From the NCBI GenBank assembly GCA_945787295.1, contig CALZHQ010000030.1, positions 1-45,678 on the forward strand: a stretch of DNA of 45,678 nt. Reading direction: 5' to 3'. The stretch is from an uncultured Desulfuromonadales bacterium. Lineage in GTDB: Bacteria; Desulfobacterota; Desulfuromonadia; Desulfuromonadales; Geopsychrobacteraceae. This document shows positions 33,194 through 41,524 of the stretch, in pieces. The notes beneath the pieces were generated by a model that searched no databases, was not told where the DNA came from, and saw nothing but the letters and a program-made list of their open reading frames with translations. Position 1 is the first letter of the stretch. Every line of letters starts with the position of its first letter. A program made the translations under genes and the position numbers.

Positions 33194-33700
33194 ATGTTTG
33201 TGCAGCATAAACAGTTGAAAGTGCTCAATGTTCCAGCAACAAAAGTTGCACGTTTGAACACCTCCGGTTGTAACGTGCAGATGGCCTTTCCGGATTATCC
33301 ACCTCAGCTGTGTGCGGCTTACCTGGTCTCTTTGTCAAGTGGCGACAGGGTTTTGGTTGTGGTTGCCTTTTACCTCTCGGAAAGCCACCAATCGATATTC
33401 TTTGTTCCCAAAGGTGGAGAAGTTGCGGTTGAAGAAGCGGAGGCGACCTTCGAGCAGGGGTTTGTTTTTGCCGAAACGATGGGCTTTGTCTTGAACGAAA
33501 CCGACTATCACCTCTTATCGACTGCTGATCAGCAAAAGCTCTGGACGGCTTTGCCGATCTGTCAGAAAACAGCAGCAAATTCTGAAACGGCAAAAGCAGA
33601 TAAAGCCTTAGCGCAAGGCACCGCTATTCAAAAAGATAATCTGGAAGAATATCGTGAGCGCAGCTTGAAAAGCTTGGGTCGTTTTCTTTCTTCAATGTAA
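33194..33700 (+). CDS. Unknown conserved-looking protein, 168 residues
   Basis: I do not recognise this protein. It begins MFVQHKQLKVLNVPATKV and its first two thirds look beta-rich, with hydrophobic strands AAYLVSLSSGDRVLVVVAFYL and SIFFVPKGGEVAV. The last 50 residues are polar and helical (EEYRERSLKSLGRFLSSM). No signal peptide or membrane segment is visible and cysteines are few. A good ribosome binding site (GAAGGAG, 33179-33185) precedes the ATG, and codon use resembles its neighbours, so it is a real gene. It lies between the PfkB kinase and a TPR lipoprotein. A possible own promoter is at 33143-33172. Confidence 0.75.
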   Translation: MFVQHKQLKVLNVPATKVARLNTSGCNVQMAFPDYPPQLCAAYLVSLSSGDRVLVVVAFYLSESHQSIFFVPKGGEVAVEEAEATFEQGFVFAETMGFVLNETDYHLLSTADQQKLWTALPICQKTAANSETAKADKALAQGTAIQKDNLEEYRERSLKSLGRFLSSM

Positions 33701-33722
33701 TCGGGATATTCGGAGGATGTAG

Positions 33723-34502
33723 ATGTTTTGCCTACGGTTAATGGTTTATCTGGTGCTCTTTGCAGGATTATTCGGTTGCGCCAATACCGGTTTGAAGGAA
33801 CAAAAACGTCTACAGCAAGCGGATGTGCATTACAAACTAGGGGCTTCGCATCTGCAGGCCAATAACCCAACCTCAGCTTTAAAAGAATTTCTGATTGCGG
33901 TAGACAATGATCCGGAAAATGCCGCTATTCAAGTTGCCCTGGCACAGGCATATCAATTGAAGAAAGCTTACCCTGAAGCAGAACGACACTATCTGCGTGC
34001 TTTAGCACTTTCTGATAACGATCCCCGCTATCAAAACAATCTGGCATCCCTCTATCTAGATATGGGGGAGTGGGACAAGGCGATCGATTATTTTGATAAA
34101 GCGTCAAGTGACCTGCTGTTTCTAAGGCCTTACATCGCTCTGGCTGGGAAAGGCTACGCCTATTTAAAGAAGCAGGATTATCAGGCCGCATTACAACATC
34201 TTGATGAGGCACTAGCCGTTGCTCCCAGATATGCTCAGGCTTATTATCTGCAGAGTGAAGTCTACTTGGCAATGGGTCAGAATGAAAATGCCCGGATAGC
34301 ACTGGAGAACGCGATCGAAACCGCCCCAGGCTATCTGCAGGCGATCTATGAACTCGGGGTTTTAATGTACAAAGAGAATCAAAATGCCGATGCCGTGGAA
34401 AAATTTGAGCAGGTCGTCGAGCTGTCCCCTGGTTCGAATTGGGGACGCAAATCAGCTCAAATGCTGCGGGAAATTATTAAGGCTGAAAACGTTGCAGACT
34501 GA
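33723..34502 (+). CDS. TPR lipoprotein (PilF/PilW-like)
   Basis: A 259-residue protein with a lipoprotein signal: hydrophobic MVYLVLFAGLFGC with Cys19 as the lipidation site. Six or so TPR units follow (for example VHYKLGASHLQANNPTSALKEF, DPRYQNNLASLYLDMGEWDKAI in separate blocks, and LQHLDEALAVAPRYAQAYY). The architecture is that of PilF/PilW, which helps the type IV pilus secretin reach the outer membrane, and of other outer-membrane TPR lipoproteins. No pilus genes are adjacent, so the role is inferred from domain type only. GGAGG (33713-33717) precedes the start. Confidence 0.85.
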   Translation: MFCLRLMVYLVLFAGLFGCANTGLKEQKRLQQADVHYKLGASHLQANNPTSALKEFLIAVDNDPENAAIQVALAQAYQLKKAYPEAERHYLRALALSDNDPRYQNNLASLYLDMGEWDKAIDYFDKASSDLLFLRPYIALAGKGYAYLKKQDYQAALQHLDEALAVAPRYAQAYYLQSEVYLAMGQNENARIALENAIETAPGYLQAIYELGVLMYKENQNADAVEKFEQVVELSPGSNWGRKSAQMLREIIKAENVAD

Positions 34503-34537
34503 CGCGCGTTGTCGTTTGCAAATGAAGGGGTTTGTTG

Positions 34538-35056
34538 ATGATCATACAGTGCCCAGAATGTAAATCGCGCTACCGAACCCGGGTTCTGCCAGACGGTCAG
34601 GCACCGATGCCGGTCAAGTGTCCGAAATGTACTCATCGGTTTCTGGTGAGTGCCGGTGCTTCTGAAGAGGTTGCGACTGTTACCGACCTGCCTACGATCC
34701 TGATGGTCGATGATGCCCGTTTTTTTCGTGAGCTGATGACCGATCTTTTGAAAGAACGCAAGGCAAACCTGGTAACAGCTGACAATGCAGAAGATACCTG
34801 GGTTTTGCTGCATAAGCACCATGTTGATTTGTTGATCATCGATATTAATCTTCCGGACAAAAATGGTCTCGACCTCATACGCGAAATTCGTCAGGATTCT
34901 ACTCTTGGAAAACTACCGATACTCTGTATCAGTGGTGTTTATCACAAGGATGATGACGCGATGATGGCAATCCGTGCCGGTGCTGATGATTTTATCAGCA
35001 AATCATTTAAGCCTGATGAGCTGAATGAGCGGATCGACAAACTGTTGAAAACATGA
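34538..35056 (+). CDS. Zinc-ribbon plus response-regulator receiver protein
   Basis: A 172-residue fusion. Residues 1-40 are an MJ0042-type zinc ribbon (CPECKSRY and CPKCTHRF). From about residue 53 a receiver domain follows: ILMVDDARFFREL with the acidic pair, LLIIDINLPDKNG with the phosphorylatable Asp, LPILCISG and the Lys in ISKSFKPDEL. There is no output domain after the receiver. The ATG at 34538 follows AAGGGG (34525-34530). Zinc-ribbon-receiver fusions are known among delta-proteobacteria but their partners are not; the kinase at 36965 is a candidate. The stop overlaps the next start as ATGA. Confidence 0.88.
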   Translation: MIIQCPECKSRYRTRVLPDGQAPMPVKCPKCTHRFLVSAGASEEVATVTDLPTILMVDDARFFRELMTDLLKERKANLVTADNAEDTWVLLHKHHVDLLIIDINLPDKNGLDLIREIRQDSTLGKLPILCISGVYHKDDDAMMAIRAGADDFISKSFKPDELNERIDKLLKT

Positions 35057-35868
35057 GCTTACTGGACGACCTTTCTTCTTCTGTCGCAATCGTTCAAAAC
35101 TGGTTGGGTGGCAGACAGCCGAAACTGGCAGTCGTGCTTGGTTCCGGATTGACTGCAATTCTTGACCACCTTGAGGACTGTGTCAGCCTGTGTTATTCGG
35201 ATATCCCCGATTTTGCATCTGCTGGGGTTGTCGGACATAGTGGTTGTTTGCATGCAGGGCAACTGTTCAATCAACCAGTGCTGATTTTTCAGGGGCGTTA
35301 CCACTGCTATGAAGGCTATTCTGCCTGGCAGGTCACGGCGCCGGTTCGGTTGGCACAACTGCTCGGTTGCCGAAAACTGCTTTTGACGAATGCTGCCGGA
35401 GGCATCGCTGAGGGCATGCAGCCAGGCGATTTCATGCTTGTCACTGATCATTTAAACATGACGGGTGACAACCCTTTGCGCGGTCGTCCCGAATTAGAGT
35501 TTATCGACCTGTCCCGGCTGTATCGCCAGGAATTTTATCCTTCGTTGCAACTTCAGCTTTTGGAGCAGGGTGTCAAGCTGCATGCCGGGGTATTGGCGTG
35601 GATGCTGGGTCCAAGCTACGAAACTCCAGCTGAAATCCGCATGCTACAGTCTGTTGGTGCCGCAGCAGTATCGATGTCGACTATTCCCGAAGCAATCATT
35701 GCTCAGCGATTCGGTTTAGAGGTTGTTGCTGTTTCCTATATTTCAAATCTCGCGGCAGGAAAATCAGCGATGGCTCTTGATCACCAGGATGTCCTTGCCA
35801 GTGGCGCGCAGTCTGCAGCGTCTCTTGTTTGTCTTTTCAAGCATATTTTTAACCATTATCTTGACTGA
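35053..35868 (+). CDS. Purine nucleoside phosphorylase (trimeric class)
   Basis: A 271-residue enzyme of the MTAP/PNP superfamily. LAVVLGSGLTAI at the start, FQGRYHCYEGYSAW, TNAAGGIAEGMQPGDFML, GPSYETPAEIRML and VSMSTIPEAIIA follow the trimeric PNP pattern (guanosine/inosine phosphorylase). The VSYISNLAAGKS segment corresponds to the base-binding Asn region. It is translationally coupled to the zinc-ribbon receiver gene by an ATGA overlap, which is an unusual neighbour. With mtnP it gives the window two purine phosphorylases. Confidence 0.92.
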   Translation: MSLLDDLSSSVAIVQNWLGGRQPKLAVVLGSGLTAILDHLEDCVSLCYSDIPDFASAGVVGHSGCLHAGQLFNQPVLIFQGRYHCYEGYSAWQVTAPVRLAQLLGCRKLLLTNAAGGIAEGMQPGDFMLVTDHLNMTGDNPLRGRPELEFIDLSRLYRQEFYPSLQLQLLEQGVKLHAGVLAWMLGPSYETPAEIRMLQSVGAAAVSMSTIPEAIIAQRFGLEVVAVSYISNLAAGKSAMALDHQDVLASGAQSAASLVCLFKHIFNHYLD

Positions 35869-35964
35869 TTATGTCGTGAAATCAAAGGGTTGCTGTTTCC
35901 TGGCTCTGCTTGACAGAGGTCGTGCAGCTGATAAGCTTTAAGACATATATTTTACAGGACTTAT

Positions 35965-36342
35965 ATGGAACACATACTGATCGTCGATGACGAAGAGAAT
36001 GCACGCATCGGCTTGAAAAAATTACTTGCCCTTGATGGTTTTCAGGTTGATGCCGTGGCTAATGGTTATGAGGCGTTGGCGTATTTGGACCGTCAATCAG
36101 TTGATCTGGTAATTACCGACATCAATATGCCGGAAATGAACGGCCTGGTTTTTTTGCGTGAATTGAACCGTAATTATCCGGCGATAAATGTCATTATGGT
36201 AACGGCTTACGGCGGAGTGGAATCTTATCTTGAAGCGATGAACCTGGGTGCCTTTGAGTATTTGAACAAGCCGGTCAAGATCGAAGAGTTAAAGGTCGTC
36301 ATGGAACGAATTTTTAATCGCAACTTACAGAAGGTAAATTGA
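35965..36342 (+). CDS. Single-domain response regulator (CheY-like)
   Basis: A 125-residue receiver with no output domain: ILIVDDEENARIGL, LVITDINMPEMNG with the phospho-acceptor Asp, IMVTAYG and YLNKPVKIEEL with the conserved Lys. Such proteins pass phosphate in a relay or bind a partner. It sits before a universal stress protein and a receiver-histidine kinase, a likely source of phosphate. The 96 bases before it carry a TTGACA at 35910-35915 but no convincing -10 box. Confidence 0.9.
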   Translation: MEHILIVDDEENARIGLKKLLALDGFQVDAVANGYEALAYLDRQSVDLVITDINMPEMNGLVFLRELNRNYPAINVIMVTAYGGVESYLEAMNLGAFEYLNKPVKIEELKVVMERIFNRNLQKVN

Positions 36343-36372
36343 TCGAGGATATTCCACAAACTGGGGGTGGAT

Positions 36373-36822
36373 ATGAAATGTTTTTCGACCATTCTGGTGG
36401 CTGTAGATTTTTCTGACAGTTCAGATAATGCGTTTCAGTTGGCATTGTCGATGGCAAAGACCTTTTCTGCAAACCTGATTATCCTTCATGTTATCAATGA
36501 GCCGATCGACCTGCGTGGATTTTACGTGCCCCACATCTCTTTTGAAAAACTTGAAGAGGAGATAGAGGAAGGCGCGGAAAAGATGATGCAGAGTTTCTGT
36601 CGACAGCACATCGGCGATTTTTCAGATTTTGAAACATTGATCGTGCCGGGCATGCCTTACGAGCAGATTCTGACTCAGGCGGAAGAGAAAGAGGCCAGTT
36701 TAATCGTTCTTGGTACCCACGGTCGTGCCGGGCTTGACCACGTCCTGTTCGGCAGCACTGCGGAAAAAGTCGTTCGCAAGTCAAAGTTGCCGGTACTCAC
36801 AGTTCGGTTGGATGATGAATAA
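36373..36822 (+). CDS. Universal stress protein, UspA family
   Basis: A 149-residue protein with the ATP-binding Usp pattern: STILVAVDFSDSSDNAFQLAL at the start, in two conserved blocks, and GTHGRAGLDHVLFGSTAEKVVR, matching G-x2-G-x9-G-(S/T). The ATP-type motif suggests nucleotide binding rather than the UspA-only form. The ATG at 36373 is taken over the GTG at 36367. It follows the CheY-like gene by 30 bases and ends at a strong terminator. Confidence 0.92.
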   Translation: MKCFSTILVAVDFSDSSDNAFQLALSMAKTFSANLIILHVINEPIDLRGFYVPHISFEKLEEEIEEGAEKMMQSFCRQHIGDFSDFETLIVPGMPYEQILTQAEEKEASLIVLGTHGRAGLDHVLFGSTAEKVVRKSKLPVLTVRLDDE

Positions 36823-36848
36823 CGTTCGGCCAACTCGATTTTGAGAGC

Positions 36849-36884
36849 AACTAAAAAACAGCCTTGGTGGCTGTTTTTTAGTTT
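36849..36884. terminator. Long perfect terminator palindrome after the UspA-type gene
   Basis: The arms AACTAAAAAACAGCC and GGCTGTTTTTTAGTT form a perfect stem of 15 bp around a short loop, with an internal T-run. It ends the preceding transcript; its right arm lies close to the promoter for the next gene. Confidence 0.88.
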
Positions 36885-36893
36885 GTACAGTAC

Positions 36894-36922
36894 TTGTCAA
36901 ACCTCCAGAGCAAGGTTATTCT
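36894..36922 (+). promoter_or_regulatory. Sigma70-type promoter of the receiver-histidine kinase gene
   Basis: TTGTCA (36894-36899), 17 bases, and TATTCT (36917-36922) begin 10 bases after the terminator and lie 42 bases before the ATG. Confidence 0.5.
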
Positions 36923-36964
36923 GCCCCATCGTGATTATCTTTAGCAGTTATTCGGATTGAACCT

Positions 36965-38167
36965 ATGAATATGTCGAAAAGCCGGTTTGCCGGAGAGAAG
37001 GTCCTGCTTGTTGATGACGAGGAGGTTATCCTCGAATTAACCACGCTTTTACTCAAAAAACGCGGCTTTGAGGTTTTACTTGCGCGTAATGGTGAAGAGT
37101 GTGTTCGTGCTGTGGCTGAGCATCAGCCTGCGTTGGTATTGCTCGACTATATGATGCCGGTGATGAATGGTCTGGATGCCTTGAAGCAGATAAAGATCAA
37201 TTATCCAGATACTTACGTCATAATGTTTACCGGGAAGGGCAGTGAGGAAGTCGCTGTCGAGTTGATGAAGGCCGGTGCGAGTGATTATCTGCAAAAACCT
37301 TTCTCCAACAAGCACCTTCAGGATCGCGTCGATTCGATCCTGTCGATCCGTAAAGTCGAACTAGAAAATCATGAACTGTTAAAGGAGCGTGAATTCCTGC
37401 AACGCGAGATAGAGGAGTGGAATCGTGAACTAGAAGAAAGGGTTGTCAGCAAGAGTCGCGAGCTGGAACGGGCTCATAAAGAGATTATTCAATCTGAAAA
37501 GCTCGCCACTCTCGGCCATATTTCTGCCGGTATGGCTCATGAAATCCGCAACCCTTTAAACTCGATCAATCTTTTTGCGCAGATTTTGTTTTCCGCTCCT
37601 GAACTCGATGAAGAAAACCGTGGTTACGTGCAGAAAATTACCCAGGAAGTCGAGAGAATTGACAGTATTCTCCTGCAGATGCTGGCCGCCAGCAAGGGGA
37701 AGGGGAAGATAAAGAATCGTGTCGATCTGGTTGGAATTATCAATAAGGTTCTTTCCGCGTCTAATGTTCAGATAGAAGCCCAAGGGGTGCAGGTTGATAG
37801 CCGCATGGACACAGATGCACCGAGGATAGAAGCTGATCCGATTGAAATTGAACAGATTTTTACTAACCTGATCAGTAACGCCTTGTTTGAAATGCCGAGT
37901 GGCGGAACCTTGACAATATGCCTTGAAAACGATGCGGAACATTTATCGATCAAAATCGCCGATACCGGACAAGGGATTCCACCTGAAAACATCTCGCGGT
38001 TGTTTGATCCTTTTTTTACCACCAAGGAAAAGGGGACCGGTTTTGGCCTGTCCGTGGTCTTGCGGATCGTCAAAGGCTGCGGTGGGAAAATTAGCGTTGA
38101 AAGCCAGCCAGGGGAAGGTGCCTGCTTCATAGTCGACCTTCCTCTCTTGCCAGCTGCTGTTCACTGA
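36965..38167 (+). CDS. Receiver-histidine kinase (REC-HisKA-HATPase)
   Basis: A 400-residue soluble protein. The N-terminal receiver has VLLVDDEE, LVLLDYMMPVMNG with Asp61 and the Lys in LQKPFSN. A coiled coil runs from about 130 to 180. HisKA follows with AHEIRNPLN, phospho-His192, then HATPase motifs NLISNALFEM, DTGQGIPPENI, FDPFFTTKEKGTGFGLSVV. There is no membrane segment, so sensing is through the receiver and another kinase or partner. This layout is typical of kinases that close a phosphorelay. The nearby CheY-like and zinc-ribbon receivers are plausible targets. The gene is followed after two bases by a flavoprotein gene. Confidence 0.92.
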   Translation: MNMSKSRFAGEKVLLVDDEEVILELTTLLLKKRGFEVLLARNGEECVRAVAEHQPALVLLDYMMPVMNGLDALKQIKINYPDTYVIMFTGKGSEEVAVELMKAGASDYLQKPFSNKHLQDRVDSILSIRKVELENHELLKEREFLQREIEEWNRELEERVVSKSRELERAHKEIIQSEKLATLGHISAGMAHEIRNPLNSINLFAQILFSAPELDEENRGYVQKITQEVERIDSILLQMLAASKGKGKIKNRVDLVGIINKVLSASNVQIEAQGVQVDSRMDTDAPRIEADPIEIEQIFTNLISNALFEMPSGGTLTICLENDAEHLSIKIADTGQGIPPENISRLFDPFFTTKEKGTGFGLSVVLRIVKGCGGKISVESQPGEGACFIVDLPLLPAAVH

Positions 38168-38169
38168 CC

Positions 38170-39750
38170 ATGATCCTGCGGTTACGTGAAATCCCCTTGG
38201 CGTTAGATGAAGCTGAATCGATTCTGCCAAGTAAAATAGCGGCCATACTCAAGGTTGCTGTTTCTGAGATCGTTGACTGGACGATCGTTCGCAAAGGGAT
38301 TGACGCTCGCCGCAAACCAAATGTCTTGCGGATCTATACCGTCGATTTTACTGTTACCAATGCGGCAGAAATCTATGAGCTAAATAAACAGAATACTTGC
38401 CTGGTGACGGTGTCGCGACCGACCTGTGAACCATTGATCCGAATCAGCCAGAAACCAAAGGTTTTAGTGGTTGGTATGGGCCCGGCCGGAATTTTTGCCG
38501 CTTTGCAGCTGGCTGAAGCCGGTGCTCAAGTCACTTTGATAGAGCGTGGGAAACCGGTAGCCGAGCGTCTCAAGGATGTACAGAGCTTCTGGCAAGATAA
38601 AATATTTGACCCGGAGAGCAATATTCAGTTTGGTGAAGGTGGCGCAGGGACCTTTTCCGATGGTAAACTGACTAGCCGTCTAAATCATCCGTTGACGCGA
38701 CAAGTTCTGGAAACTCTGGTGCAGTTTGGCGCACCACAAGAGATCCTTTGGCAGGCCAAACCGCATGTCGGTTCAGACCGGCTTCGCGCAGTGTTGGTCA
38801 ACTTTAGAAAAAGACTGCAAAAGTTGGGCGTCGAAATTCGCTTCTCTACCAGACTGACTGGTGTGCAAACCAGCAATGCTAAAATTTCTGCTGCTGAACT
38901 GAATAATTGCGAGCAGTTGGAGACAGAACACCTGGTGTTGGCGTTAGGGCACAGCGCGCGTGATACCTATGCCATGTTGGACGCTGCGGGTGTAAAAATG
39001 GAGCCAAAGGCCTTTGCCATCGGCTTGCGGGTAGAACATCCTCTTGAACTGATCAACCGCATTCAGTACGGTATGAAGAGCCATCCGAAATTGCCGGCAG
39101 CAGAATATAGTCTCGCGTGGAATAATCAGCAATCCGGCCGCGGGGTTTATTCGTTCTGCATGTGCCCTGGAGGCAGTGTCGTTAATGCCGCCTCCGAGGA
39201 AGGCGGCATAGTCGTCAACGGTATGAGTGATTTCAAGCGTGATGCCGAGTTGTCCAACAGTGCGCTGGTCGTCGCTGTTCGACCAGAAGATTTTTCGGTG
39301 AGTGGCCCGTTGGCCGGAGTTCGATTTCAGCGAACCTGGGAAAAAAAAGCATTTTCGGCCGGGGGTCGCAACTGGCACGCACCAGCACAGCCGTTGCTTG
39401 AGTTTTTGCACGGACAGGGTGGGCAATTACGCTCGAGTTGCCAGCCTCAAGTGGAGCATGCAGATCTGTCACGCTGTTTACCTGACTTTGTTGTTAAGGA
39501 GCTTCGCCAGGCGCTGCCGCAATTTAATCGTCGGATGCGCGGTTTTGTCTGTGAGGAAGCGACGCTGATCGGGGTGGAGACCAGAACCTCTGCGCCGTTA
39601 AGGATTTTGCGGACGAAAGATTTTGAGTCAGTCAGCCATTCGCGCTTGTATCCTGTCGGTGAAGGAGCCGGTTATGCAGGTGGAATCATGAGTGCGGCTG
39701 TTGATGGGAAAAAAGTCGCCAATAGCATCTTACAAAAATATTCAGCTTGA
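38170..39750 (+). CDS. FAD-dependent oxidoreductase, COG2509 type
   Basis: A 526-residue flavoprotein. About 95 N-terminal residues (MILRLREIPLALDEAESIL onward) form an unknown alpha/beta domain, common in this family. The dinucleotide fold VLVVGMGPAGIFAAL begins near residue 98, followed by NIQFGEGGAGTFSDGKLTSR and the C-terminal LYPVGEGAGYAGGIMSAAVDG. No reaction is established for COG2509. It is soluble. The next gene begins within 12 bases, so both are probably co-transcribed with the kinase gene. Confidence 0.87.
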   Translation: MILRLREIPLALDEAESILPSKIAAILKVAVSEIVDWTIVRKGIDARRKPNVLRIYTVDFTVTNAAEIYELNKQNTCLVTVSRPTCEPLIRISQKPKVLVVGMGPAGIFAALQLAEAGAQVTLIERGKPVAERLKDVQSFWQDKIFDPESNIQFGEGGAGTFSDGKLTSRLNHPLTRQVLETLVQFGAPQEILWQAKPHVGSDRLRAVLVNFRKRLQKLGVEIRFSTRLTGVQTSNAKISAAELNNCEQLETEHLVLALGHSARDTYAMLDAAGVKMEPKAFAIGLRVEHPLELINRIQYGMKSHPKLPAAEYSLAWNNQQSGRGVYSFCMCPGGSVVNAASEEGGIVVNGMSDFKRDAELSNSALVVAVRPEDFSVSGPLAGVRFQRTWEKKAFSAGGRNWHAPAQPLLEFLHGQGGQLRSSCQPQVEHADLSRCLPDFVVKELRQALPQFNRRMRGFVCEEATLIGVETRTSAPLRILRTKDFESVSHSRLYPVGEGAGYAGGIMSAAVDGKKVANSILQKYSA

Positions 39751-39761
39751 AAGAGGTTGGT

Positions 39762-40898
39762 TTGAAACAGATATTTGTTGAACAGATTCGCGAACGGGAC
39801 CAATTGGAATCGGTTTTTCTGGTGCGGGATAAAATTACCGCAATGGCCAAAAACGGTAAGCCGTACATGACCCTGAAACTGATGGATCGTACCGGAGAGG
39901 TCGAAGCCCGTATCTGGGATCGGGTTGATCAGCTCTCCAGCTGTTTTGAAAAGAACGATTTTATCCAGGTGACCGGGAAGGCGAGTGTTTACATGGGTAA
40001 AATGCAGCTGGTGGTACAGGACTTGAGATCGGTTGACGAAGGTAAAGTCAACTTGGCCGATTTTCTGCCGGTTTCCTCACGCGATCCGCAACAGATGCGC
40101 CGGGAGCTGGATGAACTGCTCGATTCTTTGACTGATCCTCATATCGAGGCCTTGTTGCGGTCCTTTTTCGATGATGAGCAGTTCTATGCTCTGTATAGTT
40201 TAGCGCCCGCCGCCAAAGGGATGCACCATGTTTATCTAGGCGGCTTGCTGGAACATTCACTGGCGGTTGCCACGCTTGCCTCGGATATGGCCCAGCGCTA
40301 TCCGCAAGTCAATCGTGACCTACTGCTTGCCGGCGCTTTGCTGCATGATGTTGGCAAAGTGGAAGAGCTTTCCTATCAGCGTTCTTTCGATTATACCGAC
40401 GAGGGAAAATTACTTGGTCACATCATCATCGGTGTACAAATGATCGATGATCGGGTCCGCAATATCTCCGAGTTCCCTAAACAGCTCGCAGTCATGTTAA
40501 AACATCTGCTGCTGTCGCATCATGGTGAATATGAGTATGGTTCACCGAAGCGACCAAAATTTCTTGAGGCGGTCGTTCTGAGCTTCATAGATGATCTCGA
40601 CTCTAAGATTAACGGGATTCAGACCCATATCAACAAAGAGCCAAATCGGGAAGGGAACTGGACCAATTACCACCGTCTTTACGACCGCTATTTCTATAAA
40701 GGCGGGCAGAACCCAGCTGAGGGTGGCTCTGCGGAACTGCAGCAAGCTGAAAAAACAACTTACACTGCGCCCGAAATGGACCCGAAACCGGCCAAGCGGC
40801 GTTACGATAAGCCGCTCGGTGCGACGCTGGGTGAACAGCTTAAAGAAAAGAACCTCGATCTGTTCGCCACATTTACCGACAAAGGAACAAAATCATGA
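39762..40898 (+). CDS. OB-fold/HD 3'-5' exoribonuclease, YhaM-like
   Basis: A 378-residue protein with an N-terminal OB-fold (YMTLKLMDRTGEVEARIW and VTGKASVYMGKMQLVV) and a C-terminal HD domain (LLEHSLAVATLA, LLHDVGKVEEL, LLLSHHGEYEYGSP). This is the YhaM/CBF1 layout; YhaM degrades RNA and single-stranded DNA from the 3' end with Mn2+. The start is a TTG at 39762 with AAAGAGG six bases upstream; a TTG at 39747 overlapping the previous stop is an alternative. The stop overlaps the next start as ATGA. Confidence 0.85.
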   Translation: MKQIFVEQIRERDQLESVFLVRDKITAMAKNGKPYMTLKLMDRTGEVEARIWDRVDQLSSCFEKNDFIQVTGKASVYMGKMQLVVQDLRSVDEGKVNLADFLPVSSRDPQQMRRELDELLDSLTDPHIEALLRSFFDDEQFYALYSLAPAAKGMHHVYLGGLLEHSLAVATLASDMAQRYPQVNRDLLLAGALLHDVGKVEELSYQRSFDYTDEGKLLGHIIIGVQMIDDRVRNISEFPKQLAVMLKHLLLSHHGEYEYGSPKRPKFLEAVVLSFIDDLDSKINGIQTHINKEPNREGNWTNYHRLYDRYFYKGGQNPAEGGSAELQQAEKTTYTAPEMDPKPAKRRYDKPLGATLGEQLKEKNLDLFATFTDKGTKS

Positions 40899-41515
40899 TA
40901 CTGGAGAGCCTGCCAACCGGGCCTTTGCAGGTGAATTGTTATATTCTTGGCTGTGAAACAACCCGACATGCCGCTGTTATTGATCCGGGTGGGGACGTCG
41001 AGCAGATTCTTGCTCTGGTAAAGAAACTGAACCTAAAAGTGCAAATGGTTATCAATACGCATGGGCATTTTGACCATATTGGTGGTAATCGACAACTGAT
41101 TGAAGCTACTGGCGCAGAACTGTTGTTGCATCGGGACGATGAAAAACTCCTCGGTCTGGCTGCAGACCATGCCGCAGCGTACGGTTTGAATGCTGAAGCT
41201 TCTCCGCAAGCGCAGCGATTACTGGAAGGGGATGAGGTTTTACCTCTGGGCGAGTTAATGATCAGGGTCCTGCACACTCCGGGACATACGCCCGGTGGCG
41301 TCTGTTTGCTGGTTGAAGATCAACTGATTGTCGGCGATACTTTATTTGCCGGCTCGATCGGGCGTACTGACCTGCCGGGAGGTAACCATCAACAATTGAT
41401 CGACAGTATTCAGGTCAAGCTGTTGCCGCTGCCCGACTCGACCGGAGTGCATCCGGGGCATGGCCCGGCCACGACTATCGGCCGGGAAAAAGTTTATAAT
41501 CCATTTTTACGTTAG
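40895..41515 (+). CDS. Metallo-beta-lactamase-fold hydrolase (glyoxalase II-like)
   Basis: A 206-residue protein with the zinc motif THGHFDH at residues 55-61, LHTPGHTPGGVCL, IVGDTLFAGSIGRTDLPGG with the bridging Asp, and the final HPGHGP. The short length, lacking the C-terminal helical domain of true glyoxalase II, fits the YcbL-like thioesterase group. The substrate is unknown. It starts within the YhaM-like gene by an ATGA overlap and precedes coaBC by nine bases. Confidence 0.9.
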   Translation: MILESLPTGPLQVNCYILGCETTRHAAVIDPGGDVEQILALVKKLNLKVQMVINTHGHFDHIGGNRQLIEATGAELLLHRDDEKLLGLAADHAAAYGLNAEASPQAQRLLEGDEVLPLGELMIRVLHTPGHTPGGVCLLVEDQLIVGDTLFAGSIGRTDLPGGNHQQLIDSIQVKLLPLPDSTGVHPGHGPATTIGREKVYNPFLR

Positions 41516-41524
41516 GGGGAGGGT

